Shown piece by piece: positions 8,963 to 17,985 of a DNA stretch of 64,000 bases. Source of the DNA: Nitrososphaeria archaeon (GTDB lineage: Archaea > Thermoproteota > Nitrososphaeria > Nitrososphaerales > JANXEG01); contig JARVKA010000002.1 of the NCBI GenBank assembly GCA_029775915.1, forward strand, positions 184,591-248,590, in the 5' to 3' direction. Position numbers and translations under genes: made by a program. The notes beneath the pieces are model-generated. The model was not told where the DNA came from. It saw only the letters and a program-made list of their open reading frames with translations, and made no database searches. The first letter of the stretch is position 1. Every line of letters starts with the position of its first letter.

Positions 8963-10135
8963 TTAAATCACCCTTGCCAAACCTTTACCAGCTAAATACA
9001 CAGCAGCCATTAAAGGTAACTTAACCTTCTCTTTTTTAAAAGTTCGATAAATCTGATCCTTCAATCTAAACTTTGGTGAGTAATCGATAAATACTTCTAC
9101 AAGTTCATCACTTAAAACTACCGCCTCATTTAATGGATCGAAATCTAATAAATTATCACACATCTTTTTTAAAAGCCCAGTTTCACCATGAAGTGTATCT
9201 GGCATTCTAAATATTCTGTGCACATCAGTTGTAACCATCGTATCAATTACAGCACCCATATTTAATGCCTCAACTTCTAACCTTTTTTTAAATTTTGAAT
9301 AACGGATTTTACCATAAAGTGTTGCAATTTTTTTTATCACATCGTTATCATTATCAAATCCCTTAACTTTCCAATTCTTGAAACTAATTGCTAATCTACC
9401 TCTCCAACCTGGCTCTCCTACACGTGGCAAATTTTTCAATAAATCTTCATAAGTGGCACGTTTAAACACACCTATACTTTCAGGAATTAAACCCCTACCT
9501 GAAACATAATCTGCAATCTCACTTCTAGCGGTTTGATCTAAATCCTCAAACTCTGCACTTTCAATTGTTATATGATAACCCATATTGCCAGAAAAATAAG
9601 TCTTAATCTCACTCTTATTTATCCCAAAATCTTTCATTAAAATTTCAATCAATTTTAATGCTTCATTCTTTGCTGCTTCAAGGCATTTTTCACATGCCCA
9701 ATTCAACTCTGAGATACTAACTTCGCCACAATTTGGACATTTTTCCGGTCTTAAACCAATTCGCTTTAAACCACAATTTTTACATTCCCATAAATCATGA
9801 TCTTTTTTACATGGTAATTTTAAATTATCTGCATCGATATCAAAGATCAAATCACCGCCCTTCCATCCTTTATCATGCATTGGTAAAGTGGGCTCATGAT
9901 AATAAGCTGCAGAATAATATACAGAATGAGGAGCTTCTCTAACAAGAAGTGCATATAAATCTCCAAATGTCTTAAATGAGAGATGTCTAATCATACTGCC
10001 ACCAAATGGTATGTATCCAAATTCACGCTCACTCATTCTAGTTGGAGGTATTATTTTATCCCCAGCCTTAAAGTAATATTGTTTGAAGGCTTGTTTCATT
10101 AAAGCCAAAGTTTTATCATCCATTGATCTTTCCAA
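8963..10135 (-). CDS. priS: DNA primase catalytic subunit PriS
   Basis: The 390-residue protein makes RNA/DNA primers. The catalytic aspartates lie in DIDAD at residues 99-103, and the SGNMGYHI motif near 190 contributes nucleotide binding. A zinc module with cysteines near 109, 118, 121, 133 and 136 is inserted just after the catalytic motif, as in other archaeal PriS. It sits between priL (6 bases upstream) and gins (1 base downstream). Confidence 0.97.
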   Translation of the reverse strand: MERSMDDKTLALMKQAFKQYYFKAGDKIIPPTRMSEREFGYIPFGGSMIRHLSFKTFGDLYALLVREAPHSVYYSAAYYHEPTLPMHDKGWKGGDLIFDIDADNLKLPCKKDHDLWECKNCGLKRIGLRPEKCPNCGEVSISELNWACEKCLEAAKNEALKLIEILMKDFGINKSEIKTYFSGNMGYHITIESAEFEDLDQTARSEIADYVSGRGLIPESIGVFKRATYEDLLKNLPRVGEPGWRGRLAISFKNWKVKGFDNDNDVIKKIATLYGKIRYSKFKKRLEVEALNMGAVIDTMVTTDVHRIFRMPDTLHGETGLLKKMCDNLLDFDPLNEAVVLSDELVEVFIDYSPKFRLKDQIYRTFKKEKVKLPLMAAVYLAGKGLARVI

Positions 10136-10141
10136 ACTCTA

Positions 10142-11197
10142 TCACCTTTTATTTTTAGACTTTACCCTTCCATATTGCAAAGGGTTTTTAATTTCATCAC
10201 AAGTCTCATCTTTGAAGCATAAGCCATGTGTTTGAAGAGTTTTACATGATGGGCACTTATACTTTATCCTACCACCTCTCAACCCAGCTATATGTTCCAC
10301 TTGATACTTTGTAATTCGTTCATTAAAGTCCGGCAATTTTGGGTATAATTGAATAATTTCATCCACCGTTTTACCTATATTGAGTAAATAAGTGCTTAAT
10401 AGGAATCTACCGAAGTGGGGTAAATTCTGCCCTTTTTGAAGAGTATTGAGAGCATAATTCACACAAGGTGGATAATTTTTAGGTGTTAATGTGGAAGATA
10501 TTCGCTCTTTATTTATAATCAACTTTTGAACCATTCCAGATATCTCACTTACAGCATCTTCTATAACTTTAGGTAACTTTGGCGTCGCCATATTTTTAAT
10601 TCGATTGTAAATAATTTTTCTAATCTCCTCTCTAATTAAGCGTATTAATTCATGAGTTTTTAAATATACATATCCTTGATTCACAACTCTATTGATTAAC
10701 TTCCATTCTAACTCATGAAATTGAGTCGACCTTTTTAAATATTCCTTAATTTTAATCTTATAATCGAATTGATGCATTAAATTATCTTCCAAAACTTCTA
10801 TCACGTCTATATTTAAAACAGTTTTAAAAATGTGAGAGATAATTGATTTTCTTTCATACTTCAAAAACTCCTCTATACGAATCGCTTCTGCTAATGAATA
10901 TATGGAAGCTAGATAATCGTTATTACACATTCTCACTATTAAAAGAGCTATTGGGAATGAAAGTATATCTACTTCAGCTTTTTGAATCTCTTTTGAAACC
11001 ATTCTTTTATTTATAGCATCTTTAATTCTCTCTTTCGCCCTTTGAATAATATTAATGTAATCAGGATGATTCAAATCTTCTATTTGAATATTAAGTTTTT
11101 TAATATACTCTCCAGCCTCCTTTATGAATGGATATTTCGCTAAATCCTCCAAACCTAACTCGATTAACAAAGCTAATACTATATTTTTATAAAACAT
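10142..11197 (-). CDS. priL: DNA primase large subunit PriL
   Basis: The protein has a helical N-terminal domain and a C-terminal Fe-S domain with the cysteines of PPCVNYAL, CPSC, GLCF and DETC. These ligate the [4Fe-4S] cluster that PriL needs for primer initiation. The length of 351 residues is normal. It heads the replication operon on the minus strand. Confidence 0.94.
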   Translation of the reverse strand: MFYKNIVLALLIELGLEDLAKYPFIKEAGEYIKKLNIQIEDLNHPDYINIIQRAKERIKDAINKRMVSKEIQKAEVDILSFPIALLIVRMCNNDYLASIYSLAEAIRIEEFLKYERKSIISHIFKTVLNIDVIEVLEDNLMHQFDYKIKIKEYLKRSTQFHELEWKLINRVVNQGYVYLKTHELIRLIREEIRKIIYNRIKNMATPKLPKVIEDAVSEISGMVQKLIINKERISSTLTPKNYPPCVNYALNTLQKGQNLPHFGRFLLSTYLLNIGKTVDEIIQLYPKLPDFNERITKYQVEHIAGLRGGRIKYKCPSCKTLQTHGLCFKDETCDEIKNPLQYGRVKSKNKR

Positions 11198-11286
11198 ACC
11201 ACTTATTTTTCTTTTTACCCATGCGAAATTAAAACAAACTGAAATAGTTATTAAACCATTTTGTTATTGTTCTTTAAGGTGAGATT

Positions 11287-11970
11287 GTGGTTTTAGCGGC
11301 GAAGGTTTTCATCATTCGTGAGGATATAGATTTAGAGACTATAGCTACAAAGTTAAAGAATTATAAGAATGTGGATTTTTTTGAGCAAAATGGAAAAAAG
11401 ATTGAGTTAATTACTGAAATTACCGATCTTAATATGGTTGCTGAATCTTTAAAAGGGCTTTTCTCTCAAGATCAAATTTTAAATATTTTTCATCATGGAG
11501 AAATAATACCAATACCTAAAACTATTGTTGCTCCATTTATTTTCAATAAAGTGAATGATAAATTATTATTAACTATATTGGAGAAGAAGCAAAAAGCGAA
11601 TAATATTGCTAATCAATTGAGTAAAATCTTATTTATAACAACTGGCCATATAGTTGAGGCAAGAATACCTCCCGAGATTCTTAAAAAATTCCATGAGGAG
11701 AATTATGAGGATGCAAAGGTTATCTTCTTTGACGATGTGGATATTCCGAATATCAAAAAGTTATCATTATACGGCTCTGAACTCTCAGATACAAGTTTAT
11801 ACATCGATTATTCCACACATGGAAAGATTTGGTATGTAGTGGTAAAGTCAAAGAAGTATGGCTATGTTGTGGGCGTAACAAGAAATGCTGTAATCACCGT
11901 ATTTAGTAGAATTGGAGAGGATGAGTTTATAAATTATATCATAAATGAGATTTATCCACTCATATCTTAA
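11287..11970 (+). CDS. Conserved hypothetical protein
   Basis: I do not recognise this 227-residue protein. It has no signal peptide, membrane segment or cysteine motif. The composition is mixed alpha/beta, with a hydrophobic C-terminal half (IWYVVVKSKKYGYVVGVTR) that looks like beta strands. The start is GTG at 11287. It is divergent from the primase operon, 89 bases away, and lies 38 bases upstream of a metallophosphoesterase on the same strand, so it may share transcription with the latter. No function is offered. Confidence 0.7.
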   Translation: MVLAAKVFIIREDIDLETIATKLKNYKNVDFFEQNGKKIELITEITDLNMVAESLKGLFSQDQILNIFHHGEIIPIPKTIVAPFIFNKVNDKLLLTILEKKQKANNIANQLSKILFITTGHIVEARIPPEILKKFHEENYEDAKVIFFDDVDIPNIKKLSLYGSELSDTSLYIDYSTHGKIWYVVVKSKKYGYVVGVTRNAVITVFSRIGEDEFINYIINEIYPLIS

Positions 11971-12008
11971 ATATAAGATAAATATTAGAGCAAAATAAAA
12001 ATTTTTAG

Positions 12009-12854
12009 ATGTTGAAATTTATACAAAATGAGCCAGCTTTACTCATTAAAGTGAATAATGAGAAGATTCTTTTAATTTCAGATTTACATTTAGGCTTTGA
12101 AAAAGAGCTTTACTCTCATGGTTTTAACATTCCTTCCCAAATCGATAGGATTTACAATAAATTAGGAAATTTATTGAACATTTACAAACCGAGTCGATTA
12201 ATCATCTTAGGAGATGTAAAGCATGGAACGAGCAAAATTTTGCCACATGAATGGAGTGATATTCCCAATTTTTTCGAAAGATTGTTAACAAATGTTGATA
12301 AAATCGATATTATCCCAGGAAATCACGATGGTAGCTTAAAAACACTCTTACCATCTAAAGTAAATCTTCATACAACAAAAGGTTTAATGTTAAAGAGTGG
12401 TAAAAGATTGATTTATTTAATCCATGGCCATTCATGGCCATCTCCAGAAGCATTCACCGCTGATATTTTAATTATGGGCCATCATCATTTTGTAGTAGAG
12501 ATTATGGATACTTCCGGATTAAGATTAATTGAACCGATTTGGTTTGTTGCAAAATGGGATAAAGAAAAAATCATTTCATCCTTTCTTAAATCAAGGAGAT
12601 TAAAAGTTGGAAAGAATCCTATTAACTCATTTAAAAAATTTTTTAAGTTTACACCAAAAAACCCTCGCATTATAATTATGCCTACATTCAACCCTTTATT
12701 AAGAGGCATGGCTGTGAATAAAAATACAAATAAAGATTATTTAGGACCTATATTTGAATCGGGAGCTATTGATATAGAAAATTCTGAGTTATACCTTCTT
12801 GATGGAACGTATTTGGGTTATTTATCCAACATTAAGCATCTTTCATTCGAATAA
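12009..12854 (+). CDS. Metallophosphoesterase (MJ0037/ICC-like)
   Basis: The 281-residue protein has the calcineurin-like phosphoesterase motifs in order: SDLHLG near residue 24, GDVKHG near 68, GNHDG near 99, HGHSWP near 139 and GHHH near 157. These form a two-metal site. The family is widespread in archaea and often lies near DNA-repair or replication genes, but the substrate is not established. In the third motif region all metal ligands are present, so activity is expected. Confidence 0.88.
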   Translation: MLKFIQNEPALLIKVNNEKILLISDLHLGFEKELYSHGFNIPSQIDRIYNKLGNLLNIYKPSRLIILGDVKHGTSKILPHEWSDIPNFFERLLTNVDKIDIIPGNHDGSLKTLLPSKVNLHTTKGLMLKSGKRLIYLIHGHSWPSPEAFTADILIMGHHHFVVEIMDTSGLRLIEPIWFVAKWDKEKIISSFLKSRRLKVGKNPINSFKKFFKFTPKNPRIIIMPTFNPLLRGMAVNKNTNKDYLGPIFESGAIDIENSELYLLDGTYLGYLSNIKHLSFE

Positions 12855-12906
12855 GATTAAAATTATAATCAAATCATTCATTTTTTGATATTTTTAATAA
12901 ATAATA

Positions 12907-13485
12907 CTAATCGAGTTCATCGACTTTGCCCCATCGCTTATAAATTTTATGCTCAATCTTAAAAATATCAAGAACTTTACCCACAATTGCATTAACAAGT
13001 TCTTGTATCGTTTTCGGCTTTCCATAAAAAGGTGGTGAAGCTGGCATAATACATACACCAATTCTAGCTAATTTTAACATATTCTCTAAATGGATTGGGC
13101 TTAAAGGGCTCTCTCGAATAACCAAAACTAAAGTTCTTCTCTCTTTTATGGTAACGTCAGCAGCTCTTAAAAGGAGATTATCTGAGTAACCACAAGCAAT
13201 ACCCGCTAAAGTCTTCATACTGCACGGTATCACTACCATACCATCAGTCTTAAAAGATCCACTCGCTATAGGTGCACTTATATCATCTATTTTGTAAACC
13301 GTTGAAGCTAATAATTCTAAATCTTCAATGTGATACTCACTCTCTAAATTAATCAATTTTTTACAACCTTCCGTTAATACTAAATGGGTTTTAACACCAA
13401 TCTCCTTTAAAACTTCTAATAATCTTAAGCCGTAAATAATACCACTAGCTCCAGACATACCAACGATTATTTGCAATTGTATCAT
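12907..13485 (-). CDS. ubiX: UbiX-like flavin prenyltransferase
   Basis: The 192-residue protein has the UbiX start GMSGASGIIYG, the IPCSMKTLAGIACG flavin segment near residue 86, and the C-terminal MPASPPFY motif. UbiX makes prenylated FMN, the cofactor of UbiD decarboxylases. Its place just downstream of thiolase and HMG-CoA synthase fits the archaeal mevalonate variant that uses a UbiD-like anhydromevalonate phosphate decarboxylase. The UbiD partner is not in this window. Confidence 0.92.
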   Translation of the reverse strand: MIQLQIIVGMSGASGIIYGLRLLEVLKEIGVKTHLVLTEGCKKLINLESEYHIEDLELLASTVYKIDDISAPIASGSFKTDGMVVIPCSMKTLAGIACGYSDNLLLRAADVTIKERRTLVLVIRESPLSPIHLENMLKLARIGVCIMPASPPFYGKPKTIQELVNAIVGKVLDIFKIEHKIYKRWGKVDELD

Positions 13486-13592
13486 TACATTTTATCAACT
13501 TTTTAATACTTAAGCGAATCGGTATAATAGAATTATGAATATTTTTAAAATAAGAGAATTTTAAAAAAGTAATATTAACCAAAGCATTTCTT

Positions 13593-15107
13593 TCATAATG
13601 GGTGATTTTTTGTTTTCCATTCACGATATGTATAATAATCTACATACTCTCTATGGGGATTTTCAATTTGATCTTGCACTTTAATCAATCTCTCTCTTTT
13701 ACTCTCAATATTTTTCGTAACTGTAAATAAGTAAGCATCACTTCCCGCTCCTGAACCATAACTCACCATTAATATTTTATCTCCAGGTTTAGAAATATCG
13801 AGAACCGCTCCAAGAGCGGCTAAGCTCGATCCAGAGTAAAGATTACCCACTTTTTTTACAATCAAACCTGGTTCGATTTGATCCTTCTCAAAACCTACTT
13901 GGAGAGCTGCAGCCATGGGGAATTTTGCATTTGGTGAATGTAAAACTACATAATTAATATCTCTTGGAGAGAGATTCGTATCCTTTAATGCTCTTTTCAT
14001 TACTGTACACACATGTTTAAAGTAAGCTGGTTCTCCTGTAAATCTACCACCATGTTTAGGATATTCACAACCATCCCTTCTATAAAAGTCTGGTGTATCA
14101 GATGTATACGAAATATAGTAATCTATAGTTGCAATAACATCCCTTTTACCAATGATAAATGCTGCTGCTCCTGCACCTACACTAAAATCTAAAGGATCAT
14201 TTGGAGCTGCTTGAGCATTATCAGAACCAATAATCATCACATACTCTCCATTAAAGGTTGGGTAATTAACCAATGCTGCAGCATCAATTATTAAATCTGT
14301 AGCCGCTTTACATGCGAATTGTGCATCAACGCCACCTGAAAAGAATCCATCATCAAACTTCTCACCAAGCTCCAGAACTTGAGAAATGGTAGCCATTGAT
14401 GGCTTTACTACATAAGGTGCAGATTCCGAACCTACATAACACTTCTTTATATATTGGCTATTAATCGCTGAATGAATCAATGCTCTTTTACCCGCTTCTA
14501 CAGCGAATGTAGTTGCATCCTCATCAGCAAATGGTAAAGCTCTTTCTAATATGCCCAACTCTCTCGAATTTTCATCACCTTTTATTCTAAATTTTGGTAT
14601 GTAAATACCATACCCTATTATGCCTGGTTTATCACTCTTTCCAGAAGGTTTTACAACTTTATACTCTTGATAAGGATAATAATCATCTTCGAAAGAAAAG
14701 TTAAAGCTTGAGTAATAAATCAAGCCAAAATTCCCATCATCGTAAATCCTTCTAAATCTAGGTATAACACCTTTCCCAATATATTGAGTAATATCTATTT
14801 CATCATCATTATTTAATCGATAATCAGTAATTCTACCTGGAACTTTTACAGCCCCATTATCAAATGATACTATACATGAAATAAATGATTTAAGATAATT
14901 GAATTTATTTGTAGGTTTACGAATAACACAGCCTGAATAGAAAATACCTTTACTATAAAAATAATCACTTTCCACTACTTTACTAACTCTTCCCTCAAGG
15001 TTGCAAAATGATTTTGGCGGGAAGTAAACTTTACCACACATCTCACATTTACTTGCTTTAATTCGATAATCCATTATAATTTTTCTTCTTGCAATCGGTT
15101 CACTCAT
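13593..15107 (-). CDS. DUF35-HMG-CoA synthase fusion
   Basis: Residues 1-145 are a DUF35 protein: a rubredoxin-like knuckle (C21, C24, C35, the fourth cysteine missing) with PPKSFC, then an OB fold ending in the RRIYDDGNFG strand. Residues 162-504 are archaeal HMG-CoA synthase: GIIGYGIYIPK start, GSES Glu228, nucleophile C266 in FACKAATD, H390 in VVLHSPNAKFP. In most archaea DUF35 is a separate gene whose product bridges thiolase and HMG-CoA synthase so that acetoacetyl-CoA is channelled. Here the bridge is covalently attached. The ATG overlaps the thiolase stop. Confidence 0.93.
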   Translation of the reverse strand: MSEPIARRKIIMDYRIKASKCEMCGKVYFPPKSFCNLEGRVSKVVESDYFYSKGIFYSGCVIRKPTNKFNYLKSFISCIVSFDNGAVKVPGRITDYRLNNDDEIDITQYIGKGVIPRFRRIYDDGNFGLIYYSSFNFSFEDDYYPYQEYKVVKPSGKSDKPGIIGYGIYIPKFRIKGDENSRELGILERALPFADEDATTFAVEAGKRALIHSAINSQYIKKCYVGSESAPYVVKPSMATISQVLELGEKFDDGFFSGGVDAQFACKAATDLIIDAAALVNYPTFNGEYVMIIGSDNAQAAPNDPLDFSVGAGAAAFIIGKRDVIATIDYYISYTSDTPDFYRRDGCEYPKHGGRFTGEPAYFKHVCTVMKRALKDTNLSPRDINYVVLHSPNAKFPMAAALQVGFEKDQIEPGLIVKKVGNLYSGSSLAALGAVLDISKPGDKILMVSYGSGAGSDAYLFTVTKNIESKRERLIKVQDQIENPHREYVDYYTYREWKTKNHPL

Positions 15108-16339
15108 AAGTCTCTCACCAATATATGAACATTTGCTATACCACCAGTCCCGCCAATATTATGGCATAAACTTGCATTCAAATCACCATCAATATCGACT
15201 TGATTCCCACCAGCTTCACCCCTAAGTTGTTTAAAACATTCATACACTTGCCTTACCCCAGTCGCACCAATTGGATGGCCATCAGCTTTTAAACCTCCAC
15301 CAAGATTTACAATCATCTCACATCCATTATTTACGTAAGGTATATGTTTGGATTTATTAAAAGAATTGTAACTTTCATACACAACTTGCCATGCTTTACC
15401 TTTTTCAACAAAGCCTGAATCTTCGAGGAATAATAATTCTTCTATAGTGAAGCAATCATGAACTTCTGCTATTTTAATATCTTTAATAGAGAGTTTTGAC
15501 TCTTTTAAAGCCTTTTCAACAGCCATTTGTGTGGCGAACATTTTAGTCATACTCGCTCTACTGTAAAGTGAGATATCATCTGTAGCTTGGCTACTCGCAA
15601 CAATGTATATGGGCGTATCGGTGTATTTTTTAGCTAATTCAGGCTTAACTAAAATTACAGCTACAGCTCCATCAGTAATTGGAGAGCTATGGAGAAGTCG
15701 AATAGGATCGGCAATTAATGGCGAATTTAATACTTTATCAACGGTAATTTCAAATCTATATTGCGCGTATGGATTATTTACAGCATGATGATGATTTTTG
15801 CATGCGATTTGAGCTAAAGCCTCTTTGCATTTATCATTACCACGCCCATACTCATAAATGTATCGAGCCATAATTGCTGCATATAAACCTGCAAAGGTAA
15901 ATCCAGCATCAAATTCATGTGAATCACATGCGAACATCATATCATCAATAATCTTATTCACTCTATCAGTCATCTTCTCAATACCCCCAACTAAAACTAC
16001 ATTATATTCACCAGACTTTATACTAATGCAAGCATTATACAATGCTGAGCCTCCTGAAGCACAAGCGGCTTCAATACTCGTCATAGGGATATTAATCCCC
16101 AATTCACGAGACATATAACCGGGCATTAATGCTAATTTATTCGTCACTTGATTCAAAAAGCTACCGAAAAAACAAGCTTCTATATCCTTTCTTCTTAAAC
16201 CATGATCAACAGACTCTAAAGCTCTTTCTCCAGCCTCAGTTAATAACTTTTCAGGATTCACATACCATAATTCGCCAAATTTCGTTCTACCAGCGCCTAC
16301 AATTGCAGCATAAGGGGTGCGGTATAATCTTTTATCCAT
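15104..16339 (-). CDS. Acetyl-CoA C-acetyltransferase (archaeal thiolase)
   Basis: This thiolase condenses two acetyl-CoA to acetoacetyl-CoA for the mevalonate pathway. The nucleophilic cysteine is in AACASGGSALY (near residue 91), and the C-terminal catalytic motifs GHPIGATGVRQ and CHNIGGTGG are present. It overlaps the DUF35-HMG-CoA synthase gene by ATGA, as expected for the thiolase-HMGS complex. A GTG at 16348 adds three residues, but the TATA element at 16365-16373 places transcription close to the ATG at 16339, so I prefer the ATG. Confidence 0.93.
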   Translation of the reverse strand: MDKRLYRTPYAAIVGAGRTKFGELWYVNPEKLLTEAGERALESVDHGLRRKDIEACFFGSFLNQVTNKLALMPGYMSRELGINIPMTSIEAACASGGSALYNACISIKSGEYNVVLVGGIEKMTDRVNKIIDDMMFACDSHEFDAGFTFAGLYAAIMARYIYEYGRGNDKCKEALAQIACKNHHHAVNNPYAQYRFEITVDKVLNSPLIADPIRLLHSSPITDGAVAVILVKPELAKKYTDTPIYIVASSQATDDISLYSRASMTKMFATQMAVEKALKESKLSIKDIKIAEVHDCFTIEELLFLEDSGFVEKGKAWQVVYESYNSFNKSKHIPYVNNGCEMIVNLGGGLKADGHPIGATGVRQVYECFKQLRGEAGGNQVDIDGDLNASLCHNIGGTGGIANVHILVRDL

Positions 16340-16364
16340 AACCACCAAATAAAGAATTTTAGCG

Positions 16365-16373
16365 TATTTATAA
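16365..16373 (-). promoter_or_regulatory. TATA box of the thiolase-HMGS operon
   Basis: On the minus strand TTATAAATA lies about 30 bases before the ATG of the thiolase gene. This is the spacing of archaeal promoters with a very short leader. Confidence 0.5.
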
Positions 16374-16508
16374 TTATCTATCTTATTTAATTACTTTCGA
16401 CTATAAACGAAGATTTTTATAATTGAAATATCAAATTAAAATTTTGGAATTATTAAAGGGAAAGGCTTTTCAATAGCTACAATTACCTTCAATATTGGTA
16501 GATAACTA

Positions 16509-17072
16509 TTGAGAACCTTAATTATTATCCCGAGAATGTATAGTGAAATTGAATTGGGGGCTATTTTGGGTACAATACCCGAGGATTATGAGAATAGGTG
16601 TAAGCAATATTGGAAATATGTAGATGAGAAATTGAGTAAATTCGCATCAAGAGTGAATAAGGTTTACTATGGCTCTCTTTCAAAAGGTGGGGAAGAGGGT
16701 TTAAGATTCTTAAAGGCTGGGAATCACCCAGGTTATGAGCAAGTTAAAATGTTAATAGATTCAGGTGCTGAACTTTTAGCTACTGAAGACCCGGTATTAA
16801 TAGAGGAGACGATGTCTTGGCTACGTATGGTTGAAGATGAACCTAAAGGCGTAATCCAACAAATGATAAAAAAGAATATGAGTGAAAGAAATCGATACAT
16901 AGCAAGGAGAATTAATGAAACACTTTTAGATGGTGAAGTTGGAGCTATTTTTCTAGAGCCACATCGCAATCTTAAACTCTCACCCGATATAAGAGTAGTT
17001 AAAATTTGCCCATTTTCACCAGAAGATTACATTAAACTTTGGCAAGCAAAGTTGAAGAGTAGCTCACGTTAA
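16509..17072 (+). CDS. Conserved hypothetical protein
   Basis: This 187-residue soluble protein is not one I can name. It starts at TTG with a hydrophobic strand (TLIIIPRMYS), and the C-terminal part contains an arginine-rich helix (ERNRYIARRINETL) followed by a strand and a histidine (GAIFLEPHR). That pattern faintly recalls TraB/PrgY-type proteins, but the glycine-histidine core is not conserved. It ends 2 bases before the convergent enoyl-CoA hydratase gene. No function is claimed. Confidence 0.65.
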   Translation: MRTLIIIPRMYSEIELGAILGTIPEDYENRCKQYWKYVDEKLSKFASRVNKVYYGSLSKGGEEGLRFLKAGNHPGYEQVKMLIDSGAELLATEDPVLIEETMSWLRMVEDEPKGVIQQMIKKNMSERNRYIARRINETLLDGEVGAIFLEPHRNLKLSPDIRVVKICPFSPEDYIKLWQAKLKSSSR

Positions 17073-17074
17073 AT

Positions 17075-17863
17075 TCACTTACCTTTCCATTGAGGTTTTC
17101 TTTTATTAATGAAAGCATCAACCCCTTCTTTAAAATCTTCACTTTGGAATGTTATTAAAATCAAATCGCTTAATGCTTCTTTAAGATCCCTTAATTGATT
17201 GATTAATTGTTTATTCACAATCTTTTTCATTAAACTTAATGGAATAGGTGCTGAATTTTTAATATTTTCAACGAGTTCTTTCACAGCATCTTTAAGCTTA
17301 TCTAATGGTACCACTTTATTTACTAAACCAATACTTTCAGCCTCATTACTAGTTATTGGATTACCACTAAAGAGTAAGTTGGATATTCGTTTTTTACCAA
17401 TTAAGGAAAAGCCAAATACAGATGCCATTGGTGCAATAATTCCCAAACGCCCTTCTGGCTGTGCAAATTTTGCATTATCTGAAGCGATCGCTAAATCACA
17501 TACCATAACTAACTCACAACCACCACCATAAGCCAATCCATTTACAGCAGCAATTATAATCTTATTAGTAGTTAATATCTTCTCGAAAGTTGGATATAAA
17601 AGATTGAAAAATGCAATATAAGCATCTTTTGCATTTTTGTAAAAAGATTGGAATTCACTTATATCATAACCAGCACAAAATGCTTTACCACTCCCCGTTA
17701 TAACTATAGCAAATACATCATTATCCTTTTCAGCCTTCTCAATGGCTTTATAAATCTCATACCATGCTTCTCCATTAAGCGCGTTAAGTTTTTCAGGTCT
17801 ATTCAAAATTAACCAAGCTATGCTATTTTCTTTCTCATACTTTAAATACTTGAATTCAGACAT
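17075..17863 (-). CDS. Enoyl-CoA hydratase/isomerase family protein
   Basis: The 262-residue crotonase-fold protein has the first oxyanion-hole segment AFCAGYDISEF near residue 62 and the second, GGGCELVMVCDLAIAS, near 112, followed by the QPEGRLGI catalytic helix. Such enzymes hydrate enoyl-CoA or isomerise double bonds. A Glu in EGRLG fits a hydratase. A second crotonase occurs at 56426. No other beta-oxidation gene is adjacent, so the substrate is open. Confidence 0.88.
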   Translation of the reverse strand: MSEFKYLKYEKENSIAWLILNRPEKLNALNGEAWYEIYKAIEKAEKDNDVFAIVITGSGKAFCAGYDISEFQSFYKNAKDAYIAFFNLLYPTFEKILTTNKIIIAAVNGLAYGGGCELVMVCDLAIASDNAKFAQPEGRLGIIAPMASVFGFSLIGKKRISNLLFSGNPITSNEAESIGLVNKVVPLDKLKDAVKELVENIKNSAPIPLSLMKKIVNKQLINQLRDLKEALSDLILITFQSEDFKEGVDAFINKRKPQWKGK

Positions 17864-17985
17864 ATTATCACCCTCAAATTTCTATCATCTTATCCTTTAA
17901 AATCTTTTCAAATTTTTTAGCTCGCATTATATTATAAAATTTTTGTAAACTTTAATAGTTCTCGTTTATGAAATCCTATTTATCT

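Noticed and set aside
15858..16118. Open frame opposite the thiolase gene
   Set aside because: It mirrors the thiolase codons and has no independent support.
16509..17072. TraB/PrgY-type protein
   Set aside because: Only an Arg-rich helix and one histidine recall the family; the core glycine-histidine motif is missing.
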